Part shown: positions 44,033 to 53,147 of the stretch, one piece after another
How positions within the stretch are numbered: the stretch's first letter is position 1
How the letters are laid out: every line of letters begins with the position of its first letter
From: Diplosphaera chodatii
Taxonomy: Eukaryota; Chlorophyta; Trebouxiophyceae; Prasiolales; Stichococcaceae
Length of the DNA stretch: 64,000 nucleotides
Assembly: GCA_032358165.1 (NCBI GenBank)
Contig: JAALGY010000032.1
Location: 2,170,001-2,234,000, forward strand
Reading direction: 5' to 3'
Notes under the pieces: generated by a model
Database searches by the model: none
The model's input: the letters and a program-made list of their open reading frames with translations, nothing else
Told to the model about the DNA's origin: nothing
Position numbers and translations under genes: made by a program

Positions 44033-45442
44033 GCAGACATGGTTGGAGGTGGGTTTGGGTGTGGCTGGCGCCTTTGCTGGAGAGGGTTGTGTGCCCTCAG
44101 CCAGTGTGGGGCCACCAGGTGATGTGTGAGAAGTGGGCTCAACAGGCAGCACAGCAAAGCGTGATGCAATGCCAAGGGGAGCAGCAGCAGGGTGAGGGCC
44201 AAGAGCGCTTGGCCGCCGCTGCCGGCGCGGCGCGAGGTGCTGCTGTGCAAATTGCACAGCATCCGCGGCTGCGCGGCGTGCATTCGCCACTGGAGCTGCA
44301 TCTTGGGCTGCCTGGTGTTGACTCCTGCGCAGCTGTGCCGCTGCGTCACGACGCTGCGGTGCCACGCTCTCAAAGATAGACACTCCGCAAGTGCGGGGAA
44401 GGCGCGCTTTCGCGCTGCACATCCTGCGCACAAACACAGCATCATCGATGCTGACAACAGCCAGGCCGGTCTTCTGCTTGCTGACACGCATGACAGTGAC
44501 ATGCTGTGCAGCATCTTGTAAGCAAAGCTTGCTGGTGCAGAAACCCTGTACTGCCGCTGCGGCAGCATCGCTGCTGCTGCCTGCTGCAAAATCCAGGCCG
44601 CTGAAAACCCACGTTGCTGACCCAGAGCTGCTGCTGCGCGCTGGAAGCCGCGGCTGCTGTTTTGGGTCAATGCTGGGCCGGCTGGTTGCTGCTGGCTGCT
44701 GTGGCAATGTTGCTGCTGGTGCCGTTGCTGGTGTTGCAGGCTGGCTGCTGGGAGCTGCTGGCGCGGTCGCTGCATGCTGCTCTGGGGCTGCATGCGTGGC
44801 CGGTGCCGTCTGCTGCTCCGGGCTGTTGCTGTTGAGCTGTGGCTGCTGCACATGTATCACAAGCTTGACTGACTGGCATTGCTGCTGCAGTGCCGCTTGC
44901 CGATATGTTGCTGCCTCGAGCTTCGACTGCTTCAGCTCGGCCTCAAGAGCCGCAATCCTGTGCAAGTATGGCGCAATGGCTGCGTTAGACGAGGGCTGTG
45001 GGACTGCACAGCCTGCACTGGAATCACCCTGGGCAGTCTGGGCAGTCACGTGATCCTGGTCAGCACCAACTGCAGTTGCATGCACGCATGCGTGTCCATG
45101 CAGGGGGGCCCTTGGTGGCCGCTGCTGAGCAGCAGGCTCTGTATAGGCCTCGCTGATGGGTGCCGCAGTAAGCGTGCAGGACTGCTGCGTCAAATCGGCG
45201 CTGGAGTCCGACACCGAAAACTCTGCAAGTGCAGCGTCCGCAATGCCGTCCATCGGCTCCATAACGGCGTGTATCTGGCGACGAACTGTTTCTGCGTTGG
45301 CACCCCTGCGAACAGATACGTTGTAACGTTTGGCGATCTTCCGGAGTTCGGTCACGTCACTCAGTGATGCAACCGTCGCCCAGTCCATCGCCGCATCTGT
45401 CGAGCACACAACGTCAGAGAACGAACGCGTGCAGATCGTCAT
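44030..45442 (-). CDS. LINE-A ORF1 protein: coiled coil plus RRM-like domain
   Basis: ATG at 45,442, 470 residues, stop TAG (44,032-44,030). The N-terminal ~60 residues contain a helix-turn-helix-like VTELRKIAKRYNVSVRRGAN (SAP-like). Residues ~165-205 are a coiled coil (IAALEAELKQSKLEAATYRQ). A Gln/Ala/Pro-rich linker follows, then an RRM-like region (TWVFSGLDFAAG .. HVTVMRVSKQKTGLAVVSI) at about residues 285-360 and a basic tail. This order resembles L1 ORF1p (coiled coil, RRM, basic C-terminus), suggesting an RNA-binding trimeric chaperone; that is inference. The same frame continues into ORF2 beyond the stop. Confidence 0.8.
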   Translation of the reverse strand: MTICTRSFSDVVCSTDAAMDWATVASLSDVTELRKIAKRYNVSVRRGANAETVRRQIHAVMEPMDGIADAALAEFSVSDSSADLTQQSCTLTAAPISEAYTEPAAQQRPPRAPLHGHACVHATAVGADQDHVTAQTAQGDSSAGCAVPQPSSNAAIAPYLHRIAALEAELKQSKLEAATYRQAALQQQCQSVKLVIHVQQPQLNSNSPEQQTAPATHAAPEQHAATAPAAPSSQPATPATAPAATLPQQPAATSRPSIDPKQQPRLPARSSSSGSATWVFSGLDFAAGSSSDAAAAAVQGFCTSKLCLQDAAQHVTVMRVSKQKTGLAVVSIDDAVFVRRMCSAKARLPRTCGVSIFESVAPQRRDAAAQLRRSQHQAAQDAAPVANARRAAADAVQFAQQHLAPRRQRRPSALGPHPAAAPLGIASRFAVLPVEPTSHTSPGGPTLAEGTQPSPAKAPATPKPTSNHVC

Positions 45443-46083
45443 GTTGTGATGTATAGAAGGTAGCTGGATGGTTGCAGCTTGGGCTGCTGCTGTAGGGTGA
45501 GTGTGACACAGATTGGGTGGTTGGAGTGAGTATGGGACGCCTCAAACGAGGTGCAATGGCCTCAAACGAGGTGCGATTGCTGCGAAATTGCAGCAGATGG
45601 ATGATGTGTGTGTGATGAGTCTGCTCGCAAGAGTTGCAAGCAGTTTGAGGGGGATAGAGCGTAGGGTTGCGGTGTTTCGCGTGGTTGGTTGGTTGGTTGG
45701 GTGCGGTTGGCCTCCTGAGAGCGCACTGCCGGACACCGGGCAGCGCGGGATCCTTCGCGCTTGGTACAGAGAGCCTGTATGTAGCCAGAGAGCGTGTTGA
45801 GAACGTGCGCAAGAAACCCTTCCGAGTATGCAAACGGAAGAATGTACGACCATTAGGTAGCCTTCCTCATCGGGACTATTGCCTTTCGCTGGTCTCATGG
45901 GCCCTGCATTCCCTTGTGGTTTCAGTGTCCTCCATTGACATATTTCGAACATGACGTTTTGGTGACATACTCAGCCGCCCTCATGTTCACACGTGAGAAG
46001 CCGCATTGTGCCGCAGAGCCTCGTTCTTGAGCTTGGTTCTGGTCTGGACGCCCTTTGTAAAAAACAAACAAACAAACAAACAA

Positions 46084-48255
46084 GGACCTGTTGCCGCCTT
46101 TGCTGCCGCCTCGGGCGCCCAACTCAACCCCACCAAGACCAAGTCCCTGCTGTTCGGCTCGGCTGCCCGGCAACCCGCCCACACCAGTGCCGCCACCGGC
46201 ATCACATACACCCCACACCACACATATGTCAACCACTTGGGCGTCATCGTCGGCTGCGGCAGCGACGCTATCGACGCTCGCCAGCACAAGATCAACTCCC
46301 GGATCGGCCTTATCGGCAAGGCGGTCCTGCAGTGGTCCAAGCACGCCATCTCCTTCTTTGGACGGGCGTACGTCGGCAAGCAGAACCTGCAGTCGCAGCT
46401 GGTGCACCTCCTCAGCTTCGACTCCCTCACAGCCACCCAACTGGCGAAGCTCAACACCCGCATCTACGGCTACATCAGTCGCAATCGCTACAACACCGAC
46501 CCCCTTTCCGCCAACTGCAACCCGAAGCGACTTGTGTGCGGCCTCTCCCGGCGAGCTGGTGGCGCTGGCGCCCCCTCCCTTGACCTCTTCGCCACCGCCC
46601 TGGCAGCGAAGCGAGCGTTCCGCCTGTTCCAGCCGACGCCAGCAGTGTGGAAGTCCATTCACGGCTTTCACCTCATGCGAGCCCCGGCATCCTCCATTGC
46701 CCACACCGACGCGCCAGCCCGAGCCCTTCACCGTTGGGGCCTTGGACCTGCCATTATGGCATCCACTCTCGACATCGCCACTGTGCCATCGCTCCCGCCA
46801 CGCCTGCGCGACGGCGTCGCGGCTGCTCACCGCATCGGGATTGGGCGCAAGCTGGACCCTGAGCAGCAGCATACGCACCGCCTCGTCATGCGAGATCGCC
46901 TATTCTTCAGCCGACGTGCCATCGCTGACCCTGTTGCCCACGACGCCGACCTCATCGGAGCTGCATCCCTTGGCCTCTGGTCCCTTGACGACCTGCGGGC
47001 AGCCATCGAGGGCGACCCCCAGTTCGCTGCCGTCGCACGCGGGGACCTTGCCGTCATCCGTGCCTCCCTTGATGCCACCATGCGGCTAGCGCTCGAGGCG
47101 AACACCAACCAGGCGGACATGGCAGCCCTTCCCGTCGCCCCACTGCCGCCTCGGCAGTCGACTCGCAGCGTTCCGCTGCCAGTGCCACCAGCCACACCCC
47201 ATACACCTCGCCAGCCAGGCACACATCCTCCGGACCCTCCAGCGACAGCACCGCCCACGACGACCAGCCCACGTGAGCCTGCACCCGCCGCAGACGCCTC
47301 AGCCGCAGCACCCTTGGCAAGCACCCCACTGCCGCCGCCACCTCGCCCGCACGATCCTCCACTGACCCTTGCAACTCGGTCCACTCCGCCGACCACACAG
47401 CTCACTGGTCACCGACGACGAGCTGCCCGCCCCCCTACCACCTGCCCCCCACCACAACGCCGCCGCCTCCCCTCCCTTGTGCCGCATTGCGTCGTCCACG
47501 ACCACGCCACACTGCCAGCCTGCCGTCGCCCCACCAACTCCTGGCTGTACATGCCTCTCATCCTCGACGCCGTCCACATGCCACTCGCCGCCCGCCCTGA
47601 CGCCCACGCCTTCCCCCGCCCGCCAGCCTTCGTTCAGCATGTGCAGGCACTCAGAGGAGTGTTCGCACGACAATCTGTCCCCATCACACTCGACATCATC
47701 CGACACACGTACCACCTGGACGCCCACGCCCACATCGCCGCCCGCCACCAGGAACACCTCCTCGGCCTGGATGCACCACTTGGGCAGCGCATCGCCATGT
47801 ACAGCCTGCAGCTGGTCAGAGACGCACTGGCATCTCAGGCGGCTGCCATGCCCGACCCTCCGCCACCAACCACCACAGCCGGTCACTCAACGACCTCCTC
47901 CAGCGCACCCAGCACTGCCATCACCACCGCCGCTGCCACCCGCAGCCGACGTCGCAACCGCAGTCCGCCTCGTATACACACCTCCCCACTAAGCCAAGTG
48001 CTTCCGCCACCCCCACCTCTGCCGCCACCCCCGCCTCTGCCGCCTCCCCCACTTCAGCAGCCGGACGTCACGCCCTCCACCACAGCCTTGGCCCTTGCCC
48101 CACACCAACCCCCAGCGTGGGAAGTGTGCCTGCGTGCGGCTGGTGTCTGGCTCCCGCCATACCACCCGCCGCCCCCGCACCCGTCTGATGCCCCAGGCAC
48201 AGGGCCACCTCCGTCTGTCGACGTCTCGGAGCAGTGGGAGGTTGACTCTGCCAGC
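46084..48255 (+). CDS. LINE-B ORF2, continuation (RT thumb and distal region)
   Basis: After the second TSD copy (46,084-46,095) the frame continues as AFAAASGAQLNPTKTKSLLF, then a long alpha-helical region (ISFFGRAYVGKQNLQSQLVH, RLVMRDRLFFSRRAIADPVA), a Pro-rich linker and a second ordered block (SWLYMPLILDAVHMPLAARP, ITLDIIRHTYHLDAHAHIAA). About 720 codons are open before LINE-B ends at the LINE-A fusion; the ORF then runs out of frame through LINE-A to 48,447. The C-terminal Cys/His domain seen at 24.3 kb is missing, so the protein is incomplete. Confidence 0.72.
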
Positions 48256-49518
48256 ACCATGCAGCCAGCACCATGCAGCCCAGGACGCAGCTCCGGTGGC
48301 GAACGCACGCCGCGCAGCCGCAGATGCTATGCAATTTGCACAGCATCACCTTGCGCCGCGCCGGCAGCGGCGGCCAAGCGCTCTTGGCCCTCACCCTGCT
48401 GTTGCTCCCCTTGGCATTGCATCACGCTTTGCTGTGCTGCCTGTTGAGCCCACTTCTCACACATCAGCTGGTGGCCCCACTTTGGCTGAGGACATATCAC
48501 CCTCTCCAGCAAAGGCGCCAGCCACCCCCAAACCCACCCCCAACCATGTCTGCTAGGGGTGTTGGGGCCGGGCTGCGCCCGGCGCAATCCGGTCCCCTAA
48601 CAGCGCCCTGTCTGTGCTGAGCCTGAACGTCCAGGGGTGGCTGACCAGAGATGCATCTGCGCTATCGCAGGTCATCAAGGCGGCTGACTTCGACGTGCTG
48701 GCCTTCAGCGAGACGTGGGCGCGGGAGGGGACCGACGCGCCGGAGCTGGACGGCTTCACATCCGTCCTTCACCTGCCGCGGAGCCGGCGTCAGCAGCGTG
48801 GCGGTGCACGTGGCGGCCTCGCTGTCTACGTCGCCGACAAGCTTGCATCATCGGTGACACACTTGTCAACTGGACCCCAAAACTGCTATGCTGTTTTGAG
48901 GTTTGACAAGGCTGTCGGTCAGGAGGAGGATGCTTACATGATTCCATGCTACATACCACCCGAGGGAAGCCCATCCTTTGATGGCAAGGGCCCTGCGGTC
49001 TGGGAGGCGTTACGTGAGGAGGTGAGCGCCACCTGCCGCATGGGGCATGTGTTTGTTGTTGGAGACTTGAACGCACGCACCAGCACCTGCCCGGACTTTC
49101 CGGGATCTGTCGATCACCCTGTCACAGAGGAGTTCCTGCCCTCCACCGCCCCTCCTGTGCAGTCACAGCGGCACAGCCGCGACAGCAGGGAGCGGCCCAA
49201 CAGGTGGGGCAGGGCTCTGCTTGACATGTGTGTTGAGACATCCGTCAGGATTGCTAACGGTCGTGTTTCAGGAGATGAGGAGGGACAGGTCACTTTTGTT
49301 AGCCAAAGTCAGGTGGGCAGCAGCCTGATTGACTATGTGCTTGCAAGTGCTGATGCATTCCCTTTGATTCATTCCCTAACAGTACTCCCCGCTCCTGAGT
49401 CGGACCATGCAGCCTTGCATCTGCTCATCAAGAGGACCGCCGCCGCTCAGCAGCCGCTCCCACGTCGCCAGCGCCGCCGCCATCAGCAGCAGCAACCGCA
49501 GCAGCCCACGACCCAGCA
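48256..49518 (+). mobile_element. LINE-A 5' half: ORF1 end plus endonuclease, fused to unrelated sequence
   Basis: Starts in the ORF1 C-terminal region, contains the TAG (48,554-48,556) and hairpin, and then the APE endonuclease frame (48,614-49,518: SLNVQGW, LAFSETW, VVGDLNART, ESDHAALHLL) up to RRRHQQQQPQQPTTQ. It breaks off before the RT; the frame runs on to 49,582 in foreign sequence. It is an endonuclease-only ORF in two tandem copies (again at 59,597-60,859). Confidence 0.82.
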
Positions 49519-49936
49519 CATACTCGTTTTCACTCTCAAAATCGCCCTCTGCAGCATTGCACACGGTGATTCACCACAGTGAGACGAGCAGTCCGCGAGA
49601 GCCGCGTGCCCAGCAGCCGCCGTGAGCGCCCAGCAGCCCCGTGCACAGCTGAGCCCTCCGTCGACCTTGCGCGCCGCGCCCCTCCCAAACGCCGCCCCCA
49701 TCCTGGACGCAACCACGTAGAGTGCCTCGTCTACACCCTTGCTCCTAGATCCGTCGACCATCTTGTCCGCGCGCCACACCGGGCGGCCTCGAGGCCAGCC
49801 TAGCGTGGGCCTTTGTGCCGCACACGGGCATCCGCCTGCTGCCTGCTTCCTACCGCCTGCCGTCGCTACATCCGGCCACCCCCGCCCTTCAGCCCACTGC
49901 CTGCTTCCTGCCGCCTACCCTTGCAGCTTCCTGCTG

Positions 49937-50006
49937 CCCTAAACCCTAAAATCCAAATATATCCGAGAAGCTATCTTGGAAAGTTGGAATTAGGGTTTAG
50001 GGTTTT
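49937..50006. repeat. Inverted telomere-like repeat
   Basis: CCCTAAACCCTAAAA (49,937-49,951) and TTAGGGTTTAGGGTTTT (49,990-50,006) face each other across a ~38-nt AT-rich loop, with 13 bp of perfect complement. TTTAGGG is the plant/green-algal telomere unit. The feature recurs at 61,278-61,347. Confidence 0.8.
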
Positions 50007-50289
50007 GGCACCCCACCCCCCACCCCCACCCCCTTAGCAGCGTGATAATCCCCACCGCGGGAATCCTTTGCTTTGCAGCCTACATAGTAAACGATTCCCA
50101 CTCCGACGGGGAATACCAACCGCACCCCGGCCAGCCACCCGCACCGGCTTCAGCTGTGCGTCAGTCGCGTTGCGCGCCGGCATCGGCAACGTTCATCGCC
50201 CGTCGCTGGGCTTTCCTGCTGTCGGTTGTCCTCCGCTTTGCTGCAGGCGCCCACTGAAGGCCCCCACCGTCCCCGTCATCCACACAGCC

Positions 50290-50395
50290 AGCAGCACGTG
50301 CTCGCACGTGCTGCTACTGCCACGTCAGCAGTCCGCCACCCAGTTTCCCAGCTCCCCCTTTCGATCGCCGTCCTCGGCACGTGCCTGCACGTGCC
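50290..50395. promoter_or_regulatory. Two perfect palindromes, each with two CACGTG cores
   Basis: AGCAGCACGTG-CTCG-CACGTGCTGCT (50,290-50,315, 11-bp arms) and GGCACGTGC-CT-GCACGTGCC (50,376-50,395, 9-bp arms). CACGTG is the G-box/E-box core bound by bZIP or bHLH factors. Either paired binding sites or cruciform-forming DNA would fit. Duplicated at 61,631-61,736. Confidence 0.5.
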
Positions 50396-50489
50396 ACCTG
50401 CCCCTCGGCGTTCTGCACTGCCCACACCAGCAGTGCCAGCTCCCCCATCAGCCCCTCTCGCCAGCCTCCCACCGCCTGCCATCACCATC

Positions 50490-52920
50490 AACACCCGCCG
50501 CCTGCCACTCGCTGCACCCTGGTCTGAGTGCTACCCACCGCGCCGCCGCCGCCGCCAACACCAGCCTGCCGCCTTCGCCAGCATCCGCACCACCCTCAGC
50601 CTGCCACCTGCTGCACCCTCGTCTGAGTGCTGCCCACCGCCTGCCGCCGCCGCCACCACCAGCCTGCCTCCCTGCAGCATCCGCCACTACCCTCAGCCTG
50701 CCACCTGCTGCACCTTGCTCTGAGTGTTGCCCATTGCGCCTCCGCCGCCATCACCAGCCTGCCGTCGTCACCACCATCCACCCTCAGCCTGCCGCCTGCT
50801 GCACCCTAACCTGGGTGCTGCCCGCTGCCTGCCGCCGCCGCCAACACCAGCCTGCCATCCTCACCACCACCCACACCACCCTCAGCCTGCCACCTGCTGC
50901 ACCCTGGTCTGAGTGCTGCCCGCTGCCTGCCGCCGCCGCCAACACCAGCCTGCCATCTTCACCACCATCCACACCACCCTCAGCCTGCCACCTGCTGCAC
51001 CCTGGTCTGAGTGCTGCCCGCTGCCTGCCGCCGCCGCCAACACCAGCCTGCCATCTTCACCACCATCCACACCACCCTCAGCCTGCCACCTGCTGCACCC
51101 TGATCTGAGTGCTGCCCGCTGCCTGCCGCCGCCGCCAACACCAGCCTGCCGTCTTCACCACCATCCACACCACCCTCAGCCTGCCACCTGCTGCACCCTG
51201 GTCTGAGTGCTGCCCGCTGCCTGCCGCCGCCGCCAACACCAGCCTGCCATCTTCACCACCATCCACACCACCCTCAGCCTGCCACCTGCTGCACCCTGGT
51301 CTGAGTGCCGCCCGCTGCCTGCCGCCGCCGCCAACACCAGCCTGCCGTCTTCGCCACCATCTACACCACCCTCAGCCTGCCACCTGCTGCACCCAGTATG
51401 TAATCAATGTCAATGTCACCCTGATCTGAGTGCTGCCCGCTGCCTGCCGCCGCCGCCAACACCAGCCTGCCATCCTCACCACCACCCACACCACCCACAG
51501 CCTGCCACCTGCTGCACCCTGGTCTGAGTGCCGCCCGCCGCCTGCCGCCGCCGCCAACGCCAGCCTGCCATCCTCACCACCACCCACACCACCCTCAGCC
51601 TGCAACCCGCTGCACCTTGATCTGAGTGCCGCCCACCGCCTGCCGCCGCCGCCAACGCCAGCCTGCCATCCTCACCACCATCCATACCACCCTCAGTCTG
51701 CAACCCGCTGCACCTCGATCTGAGTGCTGCCCGCCGCCTACCGCCGCCGCCGCCACCAGCCTGCCGTCGTCACCACCATCCACACACCCTCAGCCTGTCA
51801 TCTGCTGCACCCTCGTCTGAGTGCTGCCCACCGCCTGCCGCCGCCGCCAACACCAGCCTGCCATCCTCACCACCACCCACACCACCCACAGCCTGCCACC
51901 TGCTGCACCCTGGTCTGAGTGCCGCCCGCCGCCTGCCGCCGCCGCCAACACCAGCCTGCCATCCTCACCACCACCCACACCACCCTCAGCCTGCCACCTG
52001 CTGCACCTTGATCTGAGTGCCGCCCGCCGCCTGCCGCCGCCGCCAACGCCAGCCTGCCATCCTCGCCACCACCCACACCACCCTCAGCCTGCAACCCGCT
52101 GCACCTTGATCTGAGTGCCGCCCGCCGCCTGCCGCCGCCGCCAACGCCAGCCTGCCATCCTCACCACCATCCATACCACCCTCAGTCTGCAACCCGCTGC
52201 ACCTCGATCTGAGTGCTGCCCGCCGCCTACCGCCGCCGCCGCCACCAGCCTGCCGTCGTCACCACCATCCACACACCCTCAGCCTGTCATCTGCTGCACC
52301 CTCGTCTGAGTGCTGCCCACCGCCTGCCGCCGCCGCCACCACCAGCCTGCCTCCCTGCAGCATCCGCCACTACCCTCAGCCTGCCACCTGCTGCACCCTG
52401 GTCTGAGTGCTGCCCACCGCTTGCCGCCGCCGCCATCACCAGCCTGCCTCCCTGCAGCATCCGCCACTACCCTCGGCCTGCCACCTGCTGCACCTTGCTC
52501 TGAGTGTTGCCCATTGCGCCGCCGCCGCCATCACCAGCCTGCCGTCGTCACCACCATCCACACACCCTCAGCCTGCCGCCTGCTGCACCCTGACCTGACT
52601 GCTGCCCACCGCCTACCGCCGCCGCCAACACCAGCCTGCCATCTCCACCACCATCCACACCACCCACAGCCTGCCACCTGTTGCACCCTGATCTGGGTGC
52701 TGCCCGCTGCCTGCCGCCGCCGCCGACCCCAGCCTTTCGTCTTCGCCACCATCCACCCCACCCTCAGCCTGCCGCCTGCTGCACCCTGGTCTGAGTGCTG
52801 CCCACCGCCTGCCGCCGCCGCCATCACCAGCCTGCCTCCCTCCAGCATCCGCCACTACCCTCAGCCTGCCGCCTGCTGCACCTTGCTCTGAGTGCTGCCC
52901 AGCACTGCTGCCCAGCACTT
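50490..52920 (+). repeat. VNTR-E array 2 (98-bp units)
   Basis: About 24 units with a clear 98-bp step (for example 50,784, 50,882, 50,980, 51,078). It contains a 22-bp LINE-A tail at 51,395-51,416. Its right part matches 15,060-15,345. Compared with array 3 it has three extra units. Confidence 0.87.
51395..51416 (+). mobile_element. 22-bp LINE-A micro-insertion in VNTR-E
   Basis: AGTATGTAATCAATGTCAAT.. flanked by CACCC on both sides (51,390-51,394 and 51,417-51,421). It is absent from the duplicate array at 61.8-63.9 kb, so it postdates the duplication or was lost there. Confidence 0.85.
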
Positions 52921-53147
52921 GCCTGCCGCCCACGCCACAACCCTCCCTCCCCACCCCTTCAGCATGCTTCCCGCCACGCCCACCGCCCCCCAACCCCCAA
53001 CAGCTAGGCCCTTGCCCACACATGGCCGCAGCAGCAGCCGCCATCGCCGCCATCGCCCCTCACCAATACACAAACATCCTTCCGGTCAAAGGTTCTCTTT
53101 TCCATCGCTATTTGCAACTTCCCTTACCGCTTTCCATTCCACTCACC
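52921..53147 (+). other. Spacer between VNTR-E and LINE-A, carrying a truncated SINE-D
   Basis: Same C-rich spacer as 15,346-15,509, but with a SINE-D 3' fragment and its TSD inserted at 53,065-53,147. No gene. Confidence 0.6.
53065..53141 (+). mobile_element. SINE-D copy 8, 77 bp, 5'-truncated at the internal hairpin
   Basis: Starts AATACACAAACA, the 3' arm of the SINE inverted repeat, and ends GCTTTCCATTCCA. TSD CTCACC is at 53,059-53,064 and 53,142-53,147. The paralogous site at 15,504-15,509 has CTCACC once and no SINE. Confidence 0.88.

Larger units (their letters stand above)
40383..45842 (-). mobile_element. LINE-A, full-length copy (5,460 bp) with 8-bp TSD
   Basis: Minus orientation, from a 5' UTR (45,842-45,443) through ORF1 and ORF2 to the AATGTC-type 3' end at 40,383. 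TSD TGTACGAC is at 40,375-40,382 and 45,843-45,850, inside composite C element 10. Both ORFs are open apart from the single TAG that separates them, so the copy may be recent and competent. Confidence 0.9.
38161..46083 (+). mobile_element. Composite C element 10, hosting element 11 and a full-length LINE-A
   Basis: Composite C parts: VNTR and start of body 38,161-38,790, body 40,139-40,382, and end of body with (AAAC)n tail 45,843-46,083. Between them lie an inverted composite C (38,791-40,066) and a LINE-A (40,383-45,842). The TSD GGACCTGTTGCC flanks the whole assembly. Confidence 0.87.
33933..48255 (+). mobile_element. LINE-B copy 4, best-preserved copy, split by an 8-kb nested insertion
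   Basis: LINE-B sequence from the middle of ORF1 (33,933) to distal ORF2 (about 48,255), interrupted only at 38,161-46,083. The interruption is bounded by a 12-bp duplication, GGACCTGTTGCC (38,149-38,160 and 46,084-46,095). The 5' end is truncated within ORF1; the 3' end is lost at a fusion to LINE-A at about 48,255. Confidence 0.82.
49519..50489 (+). other. Unique spacer with telomere-like hairpin and CACGTG palindromes
   Basis: No convincing gene. Contents: an inverted telomere-like repeat (49,937-50,006), a C-rich run (about 50,009-50,033), a short ATTCCC/GGGAAT hairpin (about 50,094-50,115), and two CACGTG-containing palindromes at 50,290-50,315 and 50,376-50,395. It passes directly into VNTR-E. 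It could be the 5' region of a VNTR-E-bearing element, but only duplicate copies exist here. Confidence 0.5.

Noticed and set aside
46006..46083. Start of the 813-codon ORF at 46,006 as a gene start
   Set aside because: The first 26 codons are composite C tail; the real coding part is the continuation of LINE-B ORF2 from 46,084.
49937..50006. A true chromosome end at the telomere-like motif
   Set aside because: Only about two units per arm, in inverted orientation, with sequence continuing on both sides and an exact duplicate 11.3 kb away.
50490..52920. Regular 98-bp direct repeats as a CRISPR array
   Set aside because: Units are contiguous minisatellite repeats with no unique spacers, no cas genes, and a eukaryotic context.
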